This document shows, piece by piece, positions 1 to 11,082 of a DNA stretch of 64,000 bases. The DNA lies in contig OY744607.1 of assembly GCA_963556255.1 (NCBI GenBank), positions 47,647,437 to 47,711,436 on the forward strand, given 5' to 3'. Within the stretch, counting starts at the first letter, position 1. Each line of letters opens with the position of its first letter. The notes beneath the pieces were generated by a model. That model saw only the letters and a program-made list of their open reading frames with translations. It did no database searches and was not told the DNA's origin. Position numbers and translations under genes: made by a program. This stretch comes from Allolobophora icterica. Lineage: Eukaryota > Annelida > Clitellata > Crassiclitellata > Lumbricidae.

Positions 1-1
1 C

Positions 2-1700
2 CTGGTTAACCTGTTCCTGGCTGGCACATGCCCGCCCTCGCTGTACTCGCTCTTGTTTGGTGGGTATCTCACGGTCCTTAGGAAGAACACCGGAGGCTCG
101 AGACCCATTGTTGTGGGATACATATGGCATAGGATTGCGTCCAAGTGCGCCAACGCGCATGCGGTCCCACTATATTCTCTTCATATTTGACCTCAGGCAG
201 CTGGGGTTGGGTCCAGGGCGGTTGTGAGGCAGCGGTGCATGGCAAACGCCTTTTTTGATCAGATGGACAAGAATTCAATAGTCGTCAAGTTGGACCTATC
301 CAATGCTTTTAATAGTCTACATCGAGACGCCATGCTTGCGCCATTAGACGAGATGGTTTCTGATCTGACCCATTATTGCCATCTGGCATACGCGGATGCT
401 AGCACGCTCCGCTTCGGAAAATTCAACACCTTATCACAGGAGGGCCCACAACAGGGCGACCCACACAGCCCCCTTTTCTTTTGCTTCCCCTGCAACCAAT
501 CCCTAACTGGATCCTTTCTCCTTCGGCATTTGGTTATCTGGCCGATCTCAAACTCGGAGGGAAAGGCGAGATCGTCGCTGGGGATGTGGAGCTGCTGGAG
601 TGGGAATGTGCGGAGATCGAATTCAGCCTCAACAGGAAGAAATGTGAGTTGACAACAGCGGATATCATCGACAACACTAGAGACCCTCTCCGAAACTTCA
701 CTCACATCTCCGAAGAAAACTCAACTCTGTTTTGGGCGCCGATCTCCGCCGAGGAGGCCCTGCAAACTTGCCTTGACACACATAATATGAAATTCGTAAG
801 AATACTCCCCAGACTTGAAATGATTGCAAGACAGGAGGCACTCCTTATACTCATCCATGCGCTCAAATGTTGCCCTGCGCAGATCACCTTACCTGAACCG
901 GTATGACAACATTTTACATAAGACATAAAAGGAAGACATACTCAATGTGAAGATCTTCGAAACCCAATGGCTACAAGCACCATTGTCCGTCAAGATGGGG
1001 GGAGCTTGGGCAACAGGAGCACGACCTCGCTGGCACTTCCCTCTTTTAAAGCTTCTGGCCCTGCACTTGGCGGCCTGCAATCCTGGAATCGACGATGAAA
1101 CTGAGAGGGTCGCTGTGGGCCTCAGAATGGGTTCTGCCACACACATGCCAGTGTGGAGCCATAGCCATGGTCACCGCGAGGGGCACACATGGCCTCTCCT
1201 GGGCCTCAGGATTCGGCCGAGTCAAAAGACATGCCTCCATCAACGATCTCATTTGTCGAAGCTTGACGAAAGCCGGATGCCATCAATGAAAGAACCACTG
1301 GGACTATCTATAACCGATGGGAAAAGACCGACCGGCCAGACACTCATTTCATGGAGGGCAGGTAGAGGTCTCGTCTCGCGGTCTGGGGCGCTACGGTGGT
1401 GAATACATTAGCACTTTCGTGCATCCACGATACGGCGCGAGGAACCGGCGCAGCCGCCGAGATAGCAGCGACAAAGAAAATCGCAAAGTATAGCAACCTT
1501 CAGCACACATATATTTTCATAGGGTGGCCATAGAAACTCTGGGCCCAATGAACCATGAAGGCTTGTCGGTGATAGCCGAAACGTACCGGCACCTGACCAA
1601 CATCTTCAGAAAAAAAACAAGTATCCGGTTTCAAAGTCTATCTATTAAGCTTATTATTTAACGCTTTAATGCAATCGCTCACCAAGGCTCCTTAACAACA
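2..1700 (+). pseudogene. Decayed non-LTR retrotransposon: RT plus R2-type endonuclease region
   Basis: The element enters from outside the window, so its 5' part is missing. Translating across several frameshifts shows, in order, an RT finger-like stretch (RPIVVGYIWHRIASK, about 100-150), a palm stretch with KLDLSNAFNSLHRD (about 280-320), QQGDP (about 445-460) and a YLAD tetrad near 534-545 where YxDD is expected, so the first catalytic Asp is lost. About 1095-1420 carries a degenerate Cys/His segment (CQCG, then GTHGLS and RHASINDL) followed by KRP and a downstream W-D/T motif. This layout matches the C-terminal restriction-like endonuclease (CCHC plus K/RPD) of R2-superclade elements, which nick target DNA for target-primed reverse transcription. 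More family-like sequence in two frames runs to about 1600 (NTLALSCIHDTARGTGAAAE, then VAIETLGP). Stops and at least three frame changes make it non-functional. The clade is inferred from motif order only. Confidence 0.75.
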
Positions 1701-1796
1701 TCGCAGCAAACACTCGCTCGACCGTTCCAGGAATTTTTTTAGATATGTCTCCGGACAATTTTTGTACCTACCTGGGGGATCCTTGATACCCCGGGG

Positions 1797-2430
<634 letters not shown>

Positions 2431-2625
2431 CCTAGTAGATGCATTCTAATTCAATGACTTCTAAAAAGCCGTTGATGTAATCTGCGCCTCACCTTACCTT
2501 GTTTCTATAGGCCGCACCTGAGTAATTAAATATTTTGTATGGCAGAATATTTAGAGGTTGATGCATTTCAGCAAATGCTACTCACTCCACCACTTTAATT
2601 TACATTCAGTTAAACATTAAGGTTC

Positions 2626-3844
2626 TCTTACAATGAACGTAATGAACGTAATGCATGCATTACGAAGAATAGGGGTGGACTGGAAAGAGCGAAGACTTAT
2701 TGGAAACCTGTACATGGGACAGAAAGTAAAAATAAGAATAGATGGTGAATACTCAGAGCCGGGAAGAATAGGCAGAGGAGTGAGGCAAGGATGCCCGCTC
2801 TCTCCAATACTCTTCAACATCTACATCGAAGAGCTTGTACGGGAGGCGATGGAAGAAGTGAACGAGGGAATAAAGGTTGGGGGTAGGTTGGTGAAAGCGC
2901 TGAGATTTGCGGATGATCAGGCAATGTTAGCAAGAAGCCAAAAAGGACTGCAGAGAATGATGGATCGCCTGAATATGATCTCAACAGAATACGAAATGAA
3001 AATAAATACCAAGAAGACAAAGGTCATGAGGATAAGCAAAAGAGAAGAAAAAGAAGTTAGAATAACCGTAAATGGAGTGGTCATCGAACAAGTTGAGAAA
3101 TTCTGTTACCTAGGAAGTATGGTCACGAGGGATGTGAAGTGCCATGCGGAGATAAAAAGAAGAATAGCCATGGGAAAAGATGCATTCTATAAAAGAAAGG
3201 AGCTCTTGAGAGGAAAATTAAATAGGAATCTGAAGAAGCGAATGGTTAAGACGCTGGTATGGAGTGTGGTTCTATACGGATCTGAAACGTGGACTATAAG
3301 AGGGGAGGACATCAAAAGGATAGAAGCCTTCGAAATGTGGATATGGCGTAGAATGGAGAGAATCAGCTGGACAGAGCACAAGACAAATGACGAAGTACTG
3401 CAAATGGTGGGAGAGGAGCAGGGACGTATCTAGCGTTGGGCTTGGGGGGGGGGGCTTAAGCCCCCCCAAACGAAGTTGAAGCCCCCAAACAAGTCAAGCC
3501 GTTGTATGCTTACGGCTAAAATTCGTATGAACACTGTATAAATGTTGCCATGTTCAAGGCTTAAGCCCCCCCCCCAAACGAAAAGGGCTAGTTACGTGCC
3601 TGGAGAGGAGAGATCCATGATGAGGACAATCAGAGAGCGTCAAAGAAGATGGATTGGCCACATAATGAGAGGAAATTCCCTGCTACGAGATATCATCGAG
3701 GGTAGAATGGAAGGGAAAAAGACAAGAGGAAGACCAAGAACGATGTTCCTAGACTGGACAATAAAGAGGGACGGCTACAGACAGATGAAAGCGGAAGCTC
3801 AACATCGAGAGGAATGGCGCCGTTGGACATACGAACCTGCCTAA
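2626..3844 (+). pseudogene. LINE reverse transcriptase C-terminal half, split by a hAT element
   Basis: The frame at 2633-3433 encodes an RT palm and thumb: the RQGCPLSPILFNIYIEEL block, then ALRFADDQAML with the FADD catalytic tetrad, then a KTKVM and FCYLGS thumb region and the LYGSETWTI segment typical of endonuclease-RT LINEs of the 'craniofacial development protein 2-like' kind. The frame is cut by a 184 bp insertion at 3419-3602. It resumes at 3603 in the same frame with [13 protein letters not shown] and the [11 protein letters not shown] terminal motif, and ends at a stop near 3844. No 5' endonuclease domain is seen, so the copy is 5'-truncated, as is usual for LINEs. Only the insertion clearly breaks this part of the frame, which suggests a fairly young copy. 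Confidence 0.85.
3419..3602. mobile_element. Short non-autonomous hAT element (184 bp) inside a LINE
   Basis: It is flanked by the perfect 8 bp direct repeat GAGAGGAG (3411-3418 and 3603-3610). The ends are inverted: CAGGGACGTATCTAGC at the left, and the right end reads CAGGCACGTAACTAGC on the other strand. Just inside are G-rich and C-rich arms around a CTTAAG core that could fold back. An 8 bp target duplication with CAGG termini is the hAT signature. Removing it restores the LINE frame, so the insertion postdates the LINE. Confidence 0.9.
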
Positions 3845-4059
3845 GGGCAGAGAACCAAAGAAGAAGACAATGAACGACACATGTCACCATTGTGTGTTTA
3901 AAGGACTACGCTGAATTTATTGATGGCTTATAAGCATCAAGGGAGTTATGTCTGTCTTGTTATTGTTGAATGGGTATATGTCGACGCTATAACCATCTGC
4001 CGTTATAAATAGCTTGCTGGGCAATTTTCTATCGAAACTGTTGTAAGTTCTGTCCAGTT
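3845..4059. other. Intergenic, no feature seen
   Basis: LINE 3' tail (GAAGAAGAC-rich) followed by unique sequence. No gene, repeat or RNA signal is recognised. Confidence 0.6.
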
Positions 4060-5072
4060 CCGGTGTCCCGAGATATTCTATCCCCCTTAAAGCGTATCCC
4101 CCGGATGGAATAAACCGGTTTAGAGTATCCGGTGGGATGAACCATTCTATCCCCCCTCGTCATACGCATCACGATAGCCTCGACGAAATTTCAGTCAAAA
4201 TCACCAAAAACAAAGTAACTTGATTTCAGGTCGACGTACAAACTAAAGATAAGCAATTCAAAAATTTTATGTGTGCAATAAATGCAAACAGTACGACTGA
4301 ATACACTTAGAAACCGCCAAAATGCAAACTAAACCGAATACTCCATTTCGCTAAGGGGGATACGCATGTATGGGGGATCAGTGATGTTATCGTTAACGAA
4401 AACGAAATAAAAACGAAAAAGAAAAGTCAATCGTTAACGAAAACGAAAACTAAAACGAAAAAGATTTTAGAAATGGAAACGAAATAAAAACGAAAACGAA
4501 AAAGATTTTGGAAACGAAAACTAAATAAAAACGAAAAAGAATGGATGTAAAACTAATAAAAACTAAAACGAAAATGATTTTTGGAACGAAAAGTATTGAA
4601 AATCCAACCATGTATTTTATTAAAAACAAGATTCGAAAATGAAAATCCAACCAAGGCGGCCCATCTCTTTTATTAAATTATCGGCGCGGCAGTTGAACGG
4701 CGCATGTCTACATATCTAAAATTATTCCTGTTTGCGGTCTACAATTTATGTCAAACTGTGGGTGCATGTTTACGAAATTTCTTATTAATAATGAGTCTAG
4801 TAAAGCTTTTATCCGGTAGACCTACGCGAAAGTATTGTATGGGATTACTTTATATATGAAGAAGATAACGACAAAAGCCGATGTAGGGGCCTACAGTTCT
4901 GAATGACAAAGGAGAGCCGTGTGGTGTTCGCATAGCTGGTACGTATATCTACGCAATTTACGCATCATACTCGCTACTTTTTCCGCATCCGTCTTTTGGC
5001 TACACACCCTTACTTTAGTACGTGAAAATATAGTAATCACAATAAGAAACATATTTTGTAATTTTTTATTGC

Positions 5073-5290
5073 AGGTAAAAATCCAACAAATCTTAAAACG
5101 CACATAGGTCATAACCATGCCGAGGTTCACACACTCTTAAATTCAAAGGAAGGTAGAAACAAGAGAACACAGTCTAAGCGTAAATTGGAGGATAGGGAGA
5201 GCCCGTCAATACAGACTCTGGATGCCTGCATTTCAAGAAAAGAACCTCATACACGACTGATTCTACAGAATATATAAAGCGATTAGAGTC
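5073..5290 (+). pseudogene. hAT transposase N-terminal BED zinc-finger relic
   Basis: A forward frame reads NPTNLKTHIGHNHAEVH, matching the second half of a BED zinc finger (C...NLKxHLxxxH), followed by a basic stretch and TLDACISRKEP. That arrangement is typical of the linker after the BED finger in ZBED-like hAT transposases. Stops follow almost at once. The first Cys pair is not in the same frame. It lies inside the hAT element at 4379-5871, which supports the assignment. Confidence 0.6.
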
Positions 5291-5299
5291 TATAACCAA

Positions 5300-5475
5300 C
5301 TTTATCATAACCATAACCATAACCACCAGTTTATTGGTCCATCAACACGTTTACAGTACACGTTATACATAAATGATAAATCGTCTTACACTATGAATGC
5401 TCGGATGGGCACAACTGGGGTAGCTGAAGGGACCTAAGTCCCGCTAATAAGGGTCTCAAGTAATTTCTTCTTCAT
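5300..5475. repeat. Dispersed repeat X, fragment 1
   Basis: It starts with a short (CCATAA)n tract and contains a CCGCTAATAAGGGTC-like end. Related pieces with the same start style and the same 'cccgcta' end occur at about 16757-16925 and 24512-24660. They look like copies of one LINE or SINE 3' region. Confidence 0.45.
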
Positions 5476-5891
5476 CAAAGGTAAGCTAACCTACTTTTTC
5501 AGAACTTACATTTAAAGTAAAATGATGTGAAAAACGAAAACTAAAACTAAAATGATTTGAAAAACGAAAACTAAAATGATTTGTTTTTGAGAAACTGAAA
5601 CTAAACTAAAACTAAAATGATTTCAGGAATAGAAACGAAATAGAAACGAAAATGATTGAAAACTAAAAAACTAAAACTAAAACTAAATAGAAATGATTGA
5701 CACCTGACAGAAATAGAAACTAAAACTAAAATATTTTCAGGAATAGAAACGAAATAGAAACGAAAATGATTGAAAACTAAAAAACTAAAACTAAAACTAA
5801 ATAGAAATGATTGACACCTGACAGAAATAGAAACTAAAACTAAAATGATTTTAGGAACGAAAATAACACTGTGGGGGATACTCTATTTCGT

Positions 5892-6209
5892 GACACCGGC
5901 CTTAGGATATTTCGGGCCCCGTGCAGAGTATACCGTACGGGCCCCCATGACACAAGTTAAATTGTTTTTCATTGCTAATCATTTGATCTTAGTAGGTTGT
6001 AATGAAGTACGTACAACAAAGTTAACTATACATGAGATATAGGGGAAGTTGACTTTAACTTTTTGGCAAAAGAGAAGATTTAGGCCTAATCGAAATCATA
6101 ATGTTAGGGTGTCTTGTTCATGATAATTTTCTGTGACATTTTCGGGCCCCCTAAGTTGCGGGCCCCGTGCGACCGCACGGTTCGCACGCCCCTAAGGCCG
6201 GCACTGTTC
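5892..6209. mobile_element. Probable short hAT-like element rich in GGGCCCC
   Basis: The right end finishes CTAAGGCCGGCACTG; the left end at 5892 reads ACACCGGCCTTAGG, an imperfect inverted match. Inside are GGGCCCCGTGC blocks in both orientations. No clean 8 bp target duplication was seen, so the left boundary is uncertain. Confidence 0.45.
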
Positions 6210-6214
6210 TGTCG

Positions 6215-6320
6215 GTGCCTGAAATGTAAATGTAAATGTAAATGTACGCTATTTTCTATAGCGACCGCATATGTCCTCGACCCTGCTCATTTTTCAATGA
6301 ATTGATCGGGTGAGATGTCT
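6215..6320 (-). repeat. Dispersed repeat Y (TAAATG tail, CTATAGCGACCG motif)
   Basis: A (TAAATG)n start is followed by TTTTCTATAGCGACCG and TCATTTTTCAATGAATTGAT. The same block recurs at 39065-39170, 48755-48850 and 52450-52560. Read on the minus strand it ends in GCGCTATAG-like sequence plus a short tandem tail, as LINE or SINE 3' ends do. Confidence 0.6.
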
Positions 6321-6419
6321 TTGCACCGATGTTTGGACAAAACATGTAGGCCTATTCTTTGTTACAGGCTTCATTTAGCTTCAACTGTCATTTCTGTTCA
6401 ATATTAACGCTAATAATTA

Positions 6420-7139
6420 TGAACCATATCAGCTCCTCTGGTTTTTTAGGCAGTAATGATACGAATTACCTAGCCTTTCGGGAGCTGTAGAAATCTGGAG
6501 ATTACGGTTGCGATTACGGTTGCGATTATGAACTGCTCCAGACCTTAAATAGCGTAGCACCCACTGAAACGTGTGTGGTGTGGTGGTGAAGCTCTCACTA
6601 ATCAATTCATTGAAAACTGACCAGGGTCTGTTTCGTGCTACGGTACTTCTTTAATAAACTACTACAGAAAAATATTTCAGAGAAGAGCTACACTAATCTT
6701 ACCGGAAGCTATATAGAACCATATCAGCTCCTCTGGTTTTTTAGGCAGTAGTGATACGAATTACCTAGCCATGGGCTAGCACGGTCCATACACAGCCGTC
6801 TGCCTGCCTCCCCCTTTGGATCTTAACCCGGAATCGATTTTGACCATACCTGCCTATCGAGTATGTTTTGACTGAGTGCCTCTGAAAAGCTAGTTCCAGC
6901 GACTTGGCTTTCGGGAGCTGTAGAAATCTGGAGATTACGGTTGCGATTATGAACTGCTCCAGACCTTAAATAGCGTAGCACCCACTGAAACGTGTGTAGT
7001 GTGGTGGTGAAGCTCTCACTAATCAATTCATTGAAAACTGACCAGGGTCTGTTTCGTGCTACGGTACTTCTTTAATAAACTACTACAGAAAAATATTTCA
7101 GAGAAGAGCTACACTAATCTTACCGGAAGCTATATAGAA
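6420..7139. repeat. Recent tandem duplication, about 300 bp unit, two copies
   Basis: Copy 1 is 6420-6715; copy 2 begins at 6716 and, after an extra stretch of about 138 bp (6771-6908), resumes at 6909-7139. The copies differ by few substitutions and by one shorter GATTACGGTTGC tract. The extra stretch resembles a dispersed repeat also seen near 19490-19610 and 10930-10975. Each copy includes the GAAATCTGGAGATTACGG tail of the L2-like family. Confidence 0.8.
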
Positions 7140-7261
7140 CGACCTTGACACCACACCATAGATATGTGTTCTCTTAGTGGAATACCTCCGAGACAATGGA
7201 TAAAGTCCTGTTGCAAAACTGAAATATGTGGAAATTTACTTATTTATAATATATTAAATAT

Positions 7262-7380
7262 CACTGGCGTAAACTTGTCCAAAATACTGGGTGGGCACGG
7301 GGTCTGGACAATCGGCGAGCCTCAAAGGCTCAGAGCTAGACTTGACTGGCATCATTGCAGTTCAACCGATCCCCGTTAAA
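7262..7380. repeat. Fragment of a TIR element also present at 46749
   Basis: It begins CACTGGCGTAAACTTGTCC and continues GGGGTCTGGACAATCGG. The same sequence at 46749-46794 carries a 347 bp insertion exactly at GTCTGGAC, so this copy is the empty site. No second terminus is recognised. Confidence 0.6.
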
Positions 7381-7519
7381 CGCAACTTCCAGCCCAAGTT
7401 TGTCAGTTAACCAGCCGGACAAGATGAAACAAAGCGATTGACATGATTGACTAGTAACTATGAGCGATCGTCCGTATGAGCGATAGTCCGTACACCGTTT
7501 TGTATGTATATATTGTATT

Positions 7520-7880
7520 GTATTGTATTCGAATATTTATAAAGCGCTTCTAGCGGGAGGGCCATTCAGAAGCGCTCCCAGTGCGAGAGACCCCGAGAGA
7601 AAAAGGAAGTTTTAGGAAAGGTAAAAGGGGTAGAGACGGTACCAGTACCTGAGAGAATAGAAGAACGAAAGAAAAACGGAGGAAGCTCATTCCAAAGAGC
7701 AGGGCCAATGGAGGCAAAAGACCTAGATTGAGCCAGAGAAGTCCTGACACGGGGAACGAGGAGGTCCAAACGGTCAGAGGAACGAAGAGGACGAAGAGAA
7801 GCAGCAGAGTGAGGGCGATTAATTAAGTCACATAAATATTTCGGAGCGAAACCAAGTTGAGCCTTGCAGACAAGGATGAG
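7520..7880 (-). pseudogene. LINE (CR1/L2 type) ORF2 C-terminal relic and 3' tail
   Basis: A reverse frame contains RTSLAQSRSFASIGPALWNELPP, shown here as separate motifs RTSLAQSRSF and GPALWNELPP, which mark the extreme C-terminus of CR1/L2-type LINE polyproteins. Downstream on that strand come GCGCTTTATAAATATTCG and a (ATACA)n tail at 7505-7535, the expected 3' end. It is 5'-truncated. Confidence 0.7.
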
Positions 7881-7924
7881 GACCTTGAATTGGATGCGGG
7901 CAGAAAGCGGGAGCCAGTGGAGTT

Positions 7925-7938
7925 CTATGTATGTATGG

Positions 7939-7970
<32 letters not shown>

Positions 7971-8056
7971 TGTATGTATGTATGTATGTATGTATGTATG
8001 TATGTATGTATGTATGTATGTATGTATGTATGTATGTATGTATGTATGTATGTATG
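7925..8056. repeat. (GTAT)n microsatellite, about 130 bp
   Basis: Near-perfect ATGT tetranucleotide run ending at the left terminus of the TIR element at 8057. Reading frames of Met-Tyr-Val-Cys repeats are artefacts. Confidence 0.97.
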
Positions 8057-8526
8057 TTAGGGTGTTCCTTAGCAGTACATAAAAAAATAAATGTTTGATT
8101 TCTTATGTTCTCACCCCCTAGATTGATTCCAATTGGTATAAAAACAACTGCTGCAAAATTTTCTGCGAATATTTCAATGTTTAGAGGTCACTCAAGAGAT
8201 TTTTAGTTTTCATGAATTTCTGCAAAATCATGAATTTTCTACGCAAATTAAAAGTATATTTTAGCGAGCTTAAAGCAGGTAAGAATTAACAGCCACTGCC
8301 TGTAGAGAGTCTAGGAAGCTTGATTACAGTGCTAAGTGCCTATTATCTAAGTTGTCTATGAATTGCCTGGCATCGAGCTGGCAGTAAACAAGTCTTTTGC
8401 AAGTTGGTAACGGTCGACGTTGTTACAGGACGAATTGGAGTAAATGCTGTTTCTGATTTTCTTTCTTCGTAATAATACTGTTGTACTCCTCAATGAGGAC
8501 AACGTCTCTTTCAGAATTGTGATTGA

Positions 8527-8696
8527 CAGGGGCGTCTATCCCCCCTAAGTCATTGGAGCAACGTCCCTTTCCCCCTCTTCTTCCCCCCTCCCCGTTTCTC
8601 CCCCCTAAAATGGTGGCACACATACTGACAGATCTTCCCGTCCTATTTCTTGGATGGAGCATTTGCTCCACGGTTTCTATGGTGTAGACGCCCCTG
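8527..8696. mobile_element. Short non-autonomous hAT element (170 bp)
   Basis: The 8 bp target duplication GTGATTGA (8519-8526 and 8697-8704) is perfect. Termini CAGGGGCGTCTA and TAGACGCCCCTG are perfect inverted repeats. The interior is C-rich. It interrupts the older TIR element. Confidence 0.92.
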
Positions 8697-8719
8697 GTGA
8701 TTGACAACCGTCAGATGTT

Positions 8720-9800
8720 CAACAGTCTTGGTGGCATCCTTATAATCGGCTTGGTGTGGCCATAAGTCCGGGTCACAATTCAGGAATCGAGCCAGAATGC
8801 CAAGCTGGCAAAAGAAATGCATCATATTTTTTTGTCACGAAGTCCTCAAAATGCATGTTTCGGTATTTGAGTAGTTCAATTTTGACGCGTTTTGCAGGCT
8901 CTTATATACCTTTCTTCTCATTACTTGTGATGGTACACCTCCAAGAAAAATTATCACAAGCTCGATGCATTTTCAAAGTGGTATCACAAGAAAAATGGAA
9001 TCAGTGCGATCGACAAGGCCCCAATTTTCGATCAAACGGACTACAGCTGAGGCCTGAGCTTCACCAGTAACGGAAGTCAATTTGGGAACACCAAGCAACT
9101 GGTTCACTCCAACTCCCGAAACTATTACTGGCTATCGATCTACAAGTTACCTTCCAGTAAGGTCTCTCAGGAGTTTACCACCCAAGGGGACATTAAGAGA
9201 GACATTTGCTTGAAACTGTTCTTAAAGCTGTGAAGCAATTTCAGCTCTAAGTTTTCTTATAGTGCTCTCTAGCTCTGTGGATTGACGAATGGTTGACATT
9301 TAACTCCTGGACATCATGAACAAGACTTTGAGCAACTGTTGCTAATCCAAATGCTGCCTTTCTGTTGCTCAGTTTGTTTCGATTGAGGACTACAGCTAAG
9401 CTGGGAGTCATAATGTTAACTCAAGTGCTGTGAGTCCAACAACAGTTCTTTAATTTTCTTCCGAATTGCTGCTTGTGCTTGAATTGACTTTGCCTTTCGT
9501 CATCACTTCAAGAAATTGACTCTCACAAGCTCATTAGCCACTTCCTGATGTTGATCATGCCACAACTTTCTCTTCATTTCTGCCTGGGTTCGTTTTTCTC
9601 CTTGCTGTTCTTTCGCAGCAAGCGCACTGTCGACAGAGATCACACAGCCACGATGACCTGGGCAACATGAGCAATCACAGTCTTTCTTTATCTTCTTGGA
9701 TTGTAATTAAACTGCTAAGAGCATTCATGTGAGCAATGTCAAACAGATTGTCAAGGTTGTTGACGAACTCGGCTTCATTGGCTTTCTGCATTTCACTACA
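8720..9800 (-). pseudogene. Relic of a transposase-like gene (widespread invertebrate family)
   Basis: Read on the minus strand across frames, conserved blocks appear in order: an N-terminal NNLDNLFDIAHMNAL (about 9740-9785), then PSLAVVLNRNKLSNRKAAFG and a SIHRARREHY-like block (about 9270-9420), then GGKLLRDLTG (about 9160-9185) and GVGVNQLLGVPKL plus TGEAQASAVV (about 9035-9125). I recall this block order from an uncharacterised, highly repeated family in cnidarian, aphid and other invertebrate genomes. Intact members have HWDGK before LLRDLTG and an FDTT motif further on, suggesting a DDE/RNase-H-like fold. Here the first Asp position reads G and the FDTT site is destroyed; many stops are present. 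Its place inside 15 bp TIRs suggests it is the element's transposase. The family memory was not checked by search. Confidence 0.55.
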
Positions 9801-9831
9801 AACTATGGTACTCGTATCTCTATAATTATTT

Positions 9832-10232
9832 TATTATTATTATTATTACTAATATTATTTTAAAATGAGTAAATCATCTGGAACGGCCTCTATTCCTCAG
9901 GGTTCGAGAGAGTTCTAGGTTCTATGTCTAGAATCATAATCTCATATATAAGAAATCTAAATCTATGATTTCACTCCTACGTGTAGTTTTTATATTATGC
10001 ACAGCATTCACTATTGGAGATCAAAGACACGAATACTTCAAGAAATTCAACTTTGTTGAGCTACCCCTAAATGTTAACCAAATTGACTAAAATTTTGTAC
10101 AAGTTATTAATATGTCCATAGGAACAAGTTTAGGGGGTTATACTTTAAGAATTCCAAAGTTGAAAAATAAGGAACACCCTAATATATATATATATATATA
10201 ATATTATTGAAATATAAATATATATATATATA
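9832..10232. repeat. Short ATT and AT microsatellites around the element end
   Basis: (ATT)n occurs at 9829-9850 and (AT)n runs at 10183-10200 and 10214-10232. The sequence between is the right subterminal part of the TIR element, with no gene seen. Confidence 0.8.
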
Positions 10233-10455
10233 TAATCTACTTCAATGACTTCTATAGCGCCGTTATCATAATGCACAAGGCATCAGTCGATGATTGCTTC
10301 AAGTAACGTCGTTGTCAGAAATAAGAGCTGCATGCCTGGTCGAAATACGATGGATATGGAAAACAGGATATCAAGGATACAGACATGTGTGGGCCACGTG
10401 TCTATCGGTATGCATACATGTATAAATTTTATGTATATAATATACATAATATATA

Positions 10456-10493
10456 TGTGTGTGGGCGTGTGTGTGTGCGTGCGTGCGTGCGTG

Positions 10494-10525
<32 letters not shown>

Positions 10526-10526
10526 G
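10456..10526. repeat. (GT)n/(GC)n alternating purine-pyrimidine tract
   Basis: Alternating GT with GC interruptions, preceded by an AT-rich TATATA block. Reading frames in it are low complexity. Confidence 0.95.
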
Positions 10527-11014
10527 AGAACGGAGCATAAAAATAAAGTCAATAGCTTTCATTGCGGTTAGAAAATATTGGAAATTCCTGCTGCATCGGA
10601 ATTGGAAACTTGAAGGTCAGAAGGCCTTTAGTCGCGTATATAGTAAACGTTCCAACCAATTGTCCTAGCATCCTACCTGCAATTTGCGAAGTGTTTTAAA
10701 TTATTGCATCTCTTCTCGCTACGGAAAGGTGCTTCTGTAGGTTGAAATTTTCTACAGCGTTTTGAAAGTTCTTGGGAAGTGTTGTCGCGAAGCAGTTGCC
10801 CCAGTTTGTGTTATTTGTATAATCGTAATCGCTAATACTCGGCATTTCTATAGAATCCACAGAAAGCTAAGTCGCGGAAATCACTTTATGCACAACTGGC
10901 TCTCAGTGACATCGGTGTTAGGTAAGGCCGGGTTCGGTTTCAGGTCAAGATCAAAGGGTTAGGCAGGTAGATATAGTCAGACGACTACGGTGCAGGGTGG
11001 TTGGAATTGAAGGG
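10527..11014. other. Intergenic, one dispersed-repeat fragment
   Basis: Mostly unique sequence. About 10930-10975 (CGGTTTCAGGTCAAGATCAA) matches a fragment near 19570-19605 and an inverse copy near 6810-6840. No gene is supported. Confidence 0.5.

Positions 11015-11080
<66 letters not shown>
11015..11080. repeat. (GA)n microsatellite, left flank of the LTR element
   Basis: About 65 bp of GA repeat ends exactly at the 5' LTR; the GA tract resumes at 16551 immediately after the 3' LTR. The LTR element therefore landed inside a GA microsatellite. Confidence 0.97.

Positions 11081-11082
<2 letters not shown>

Larger units (their letters stand above)
4379..5871 (+). mobile_element. hAT element, 1493 bp, with GAAAACTAAAA-rich subterminal repeats
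   Basis: The perfect 8 bp target duplication TGGGGGAT flanks it (4371-4378 and 5872-5879). The ends begin CAGTGATGTTATCGTTAACG and finish AACGAAAATAACACTG. Both subterminal zones (about 4395-4640 and 5520-5860) are dense arrays of a GAAAACTAAAACGAAAA-type motif, and a block of about 110 bp near 5620-5730 is duplicated at 5735-5840. The middle holds a BED zinc-finger relic and a nested repeat fragment, so this was probably once an autonomous hAT. Confidence 0.88.
4060..5900. mobile_element. Outer TIR element, interrupted by a 1.5 kb hAT element
   Basis: The left end, CCGGTGTCCCGAGATATTCT followed by ATCCCCC, is matched in inverse orientation at 5874-5900 (TGACACCGG preceded by TATTTCG and GGGGGATA). 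Without the nested insertion the element would be about 350 bp and rich in ATCCCCC motifs. No clear target duplication was found, so the superfamily is unassigned. Confidence 0.5.
8057..10182 (-). mobile_element. 2.1 kb TIR DNA transposon of uncertain superfamily
   Basis: The terminal inverted repeats TTAGGGTGTTCCTTA (8057-8071) and TAAGGAACACCCTAA (10168-10182) are perfect over 15 bp. Subterminal similarity also extends inward: ACCCCCTAGATT with TTCC near 8113, and the inverse AGGGGGTTATAC near 10133. The element sits between a GTAT microsatellite and an AT microsatellite, so the target duplication cannot be read. It holds the transposase-like relic on the minus strand and a nested 170 bp hAT insertion. 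Confidence 0.7.

Noticed and set aside
8057..8071. TTAGGG at the left TIR read as telomeric sequence
   Set aside because: A single occurrence forming part of an inverted repeat; no tandem TTAGGG run.
7857..8082. Met-Tyr-Val-Cys repeat protein
   Set aside because: GTAT microsatellite translation; the same at 20083-20430.
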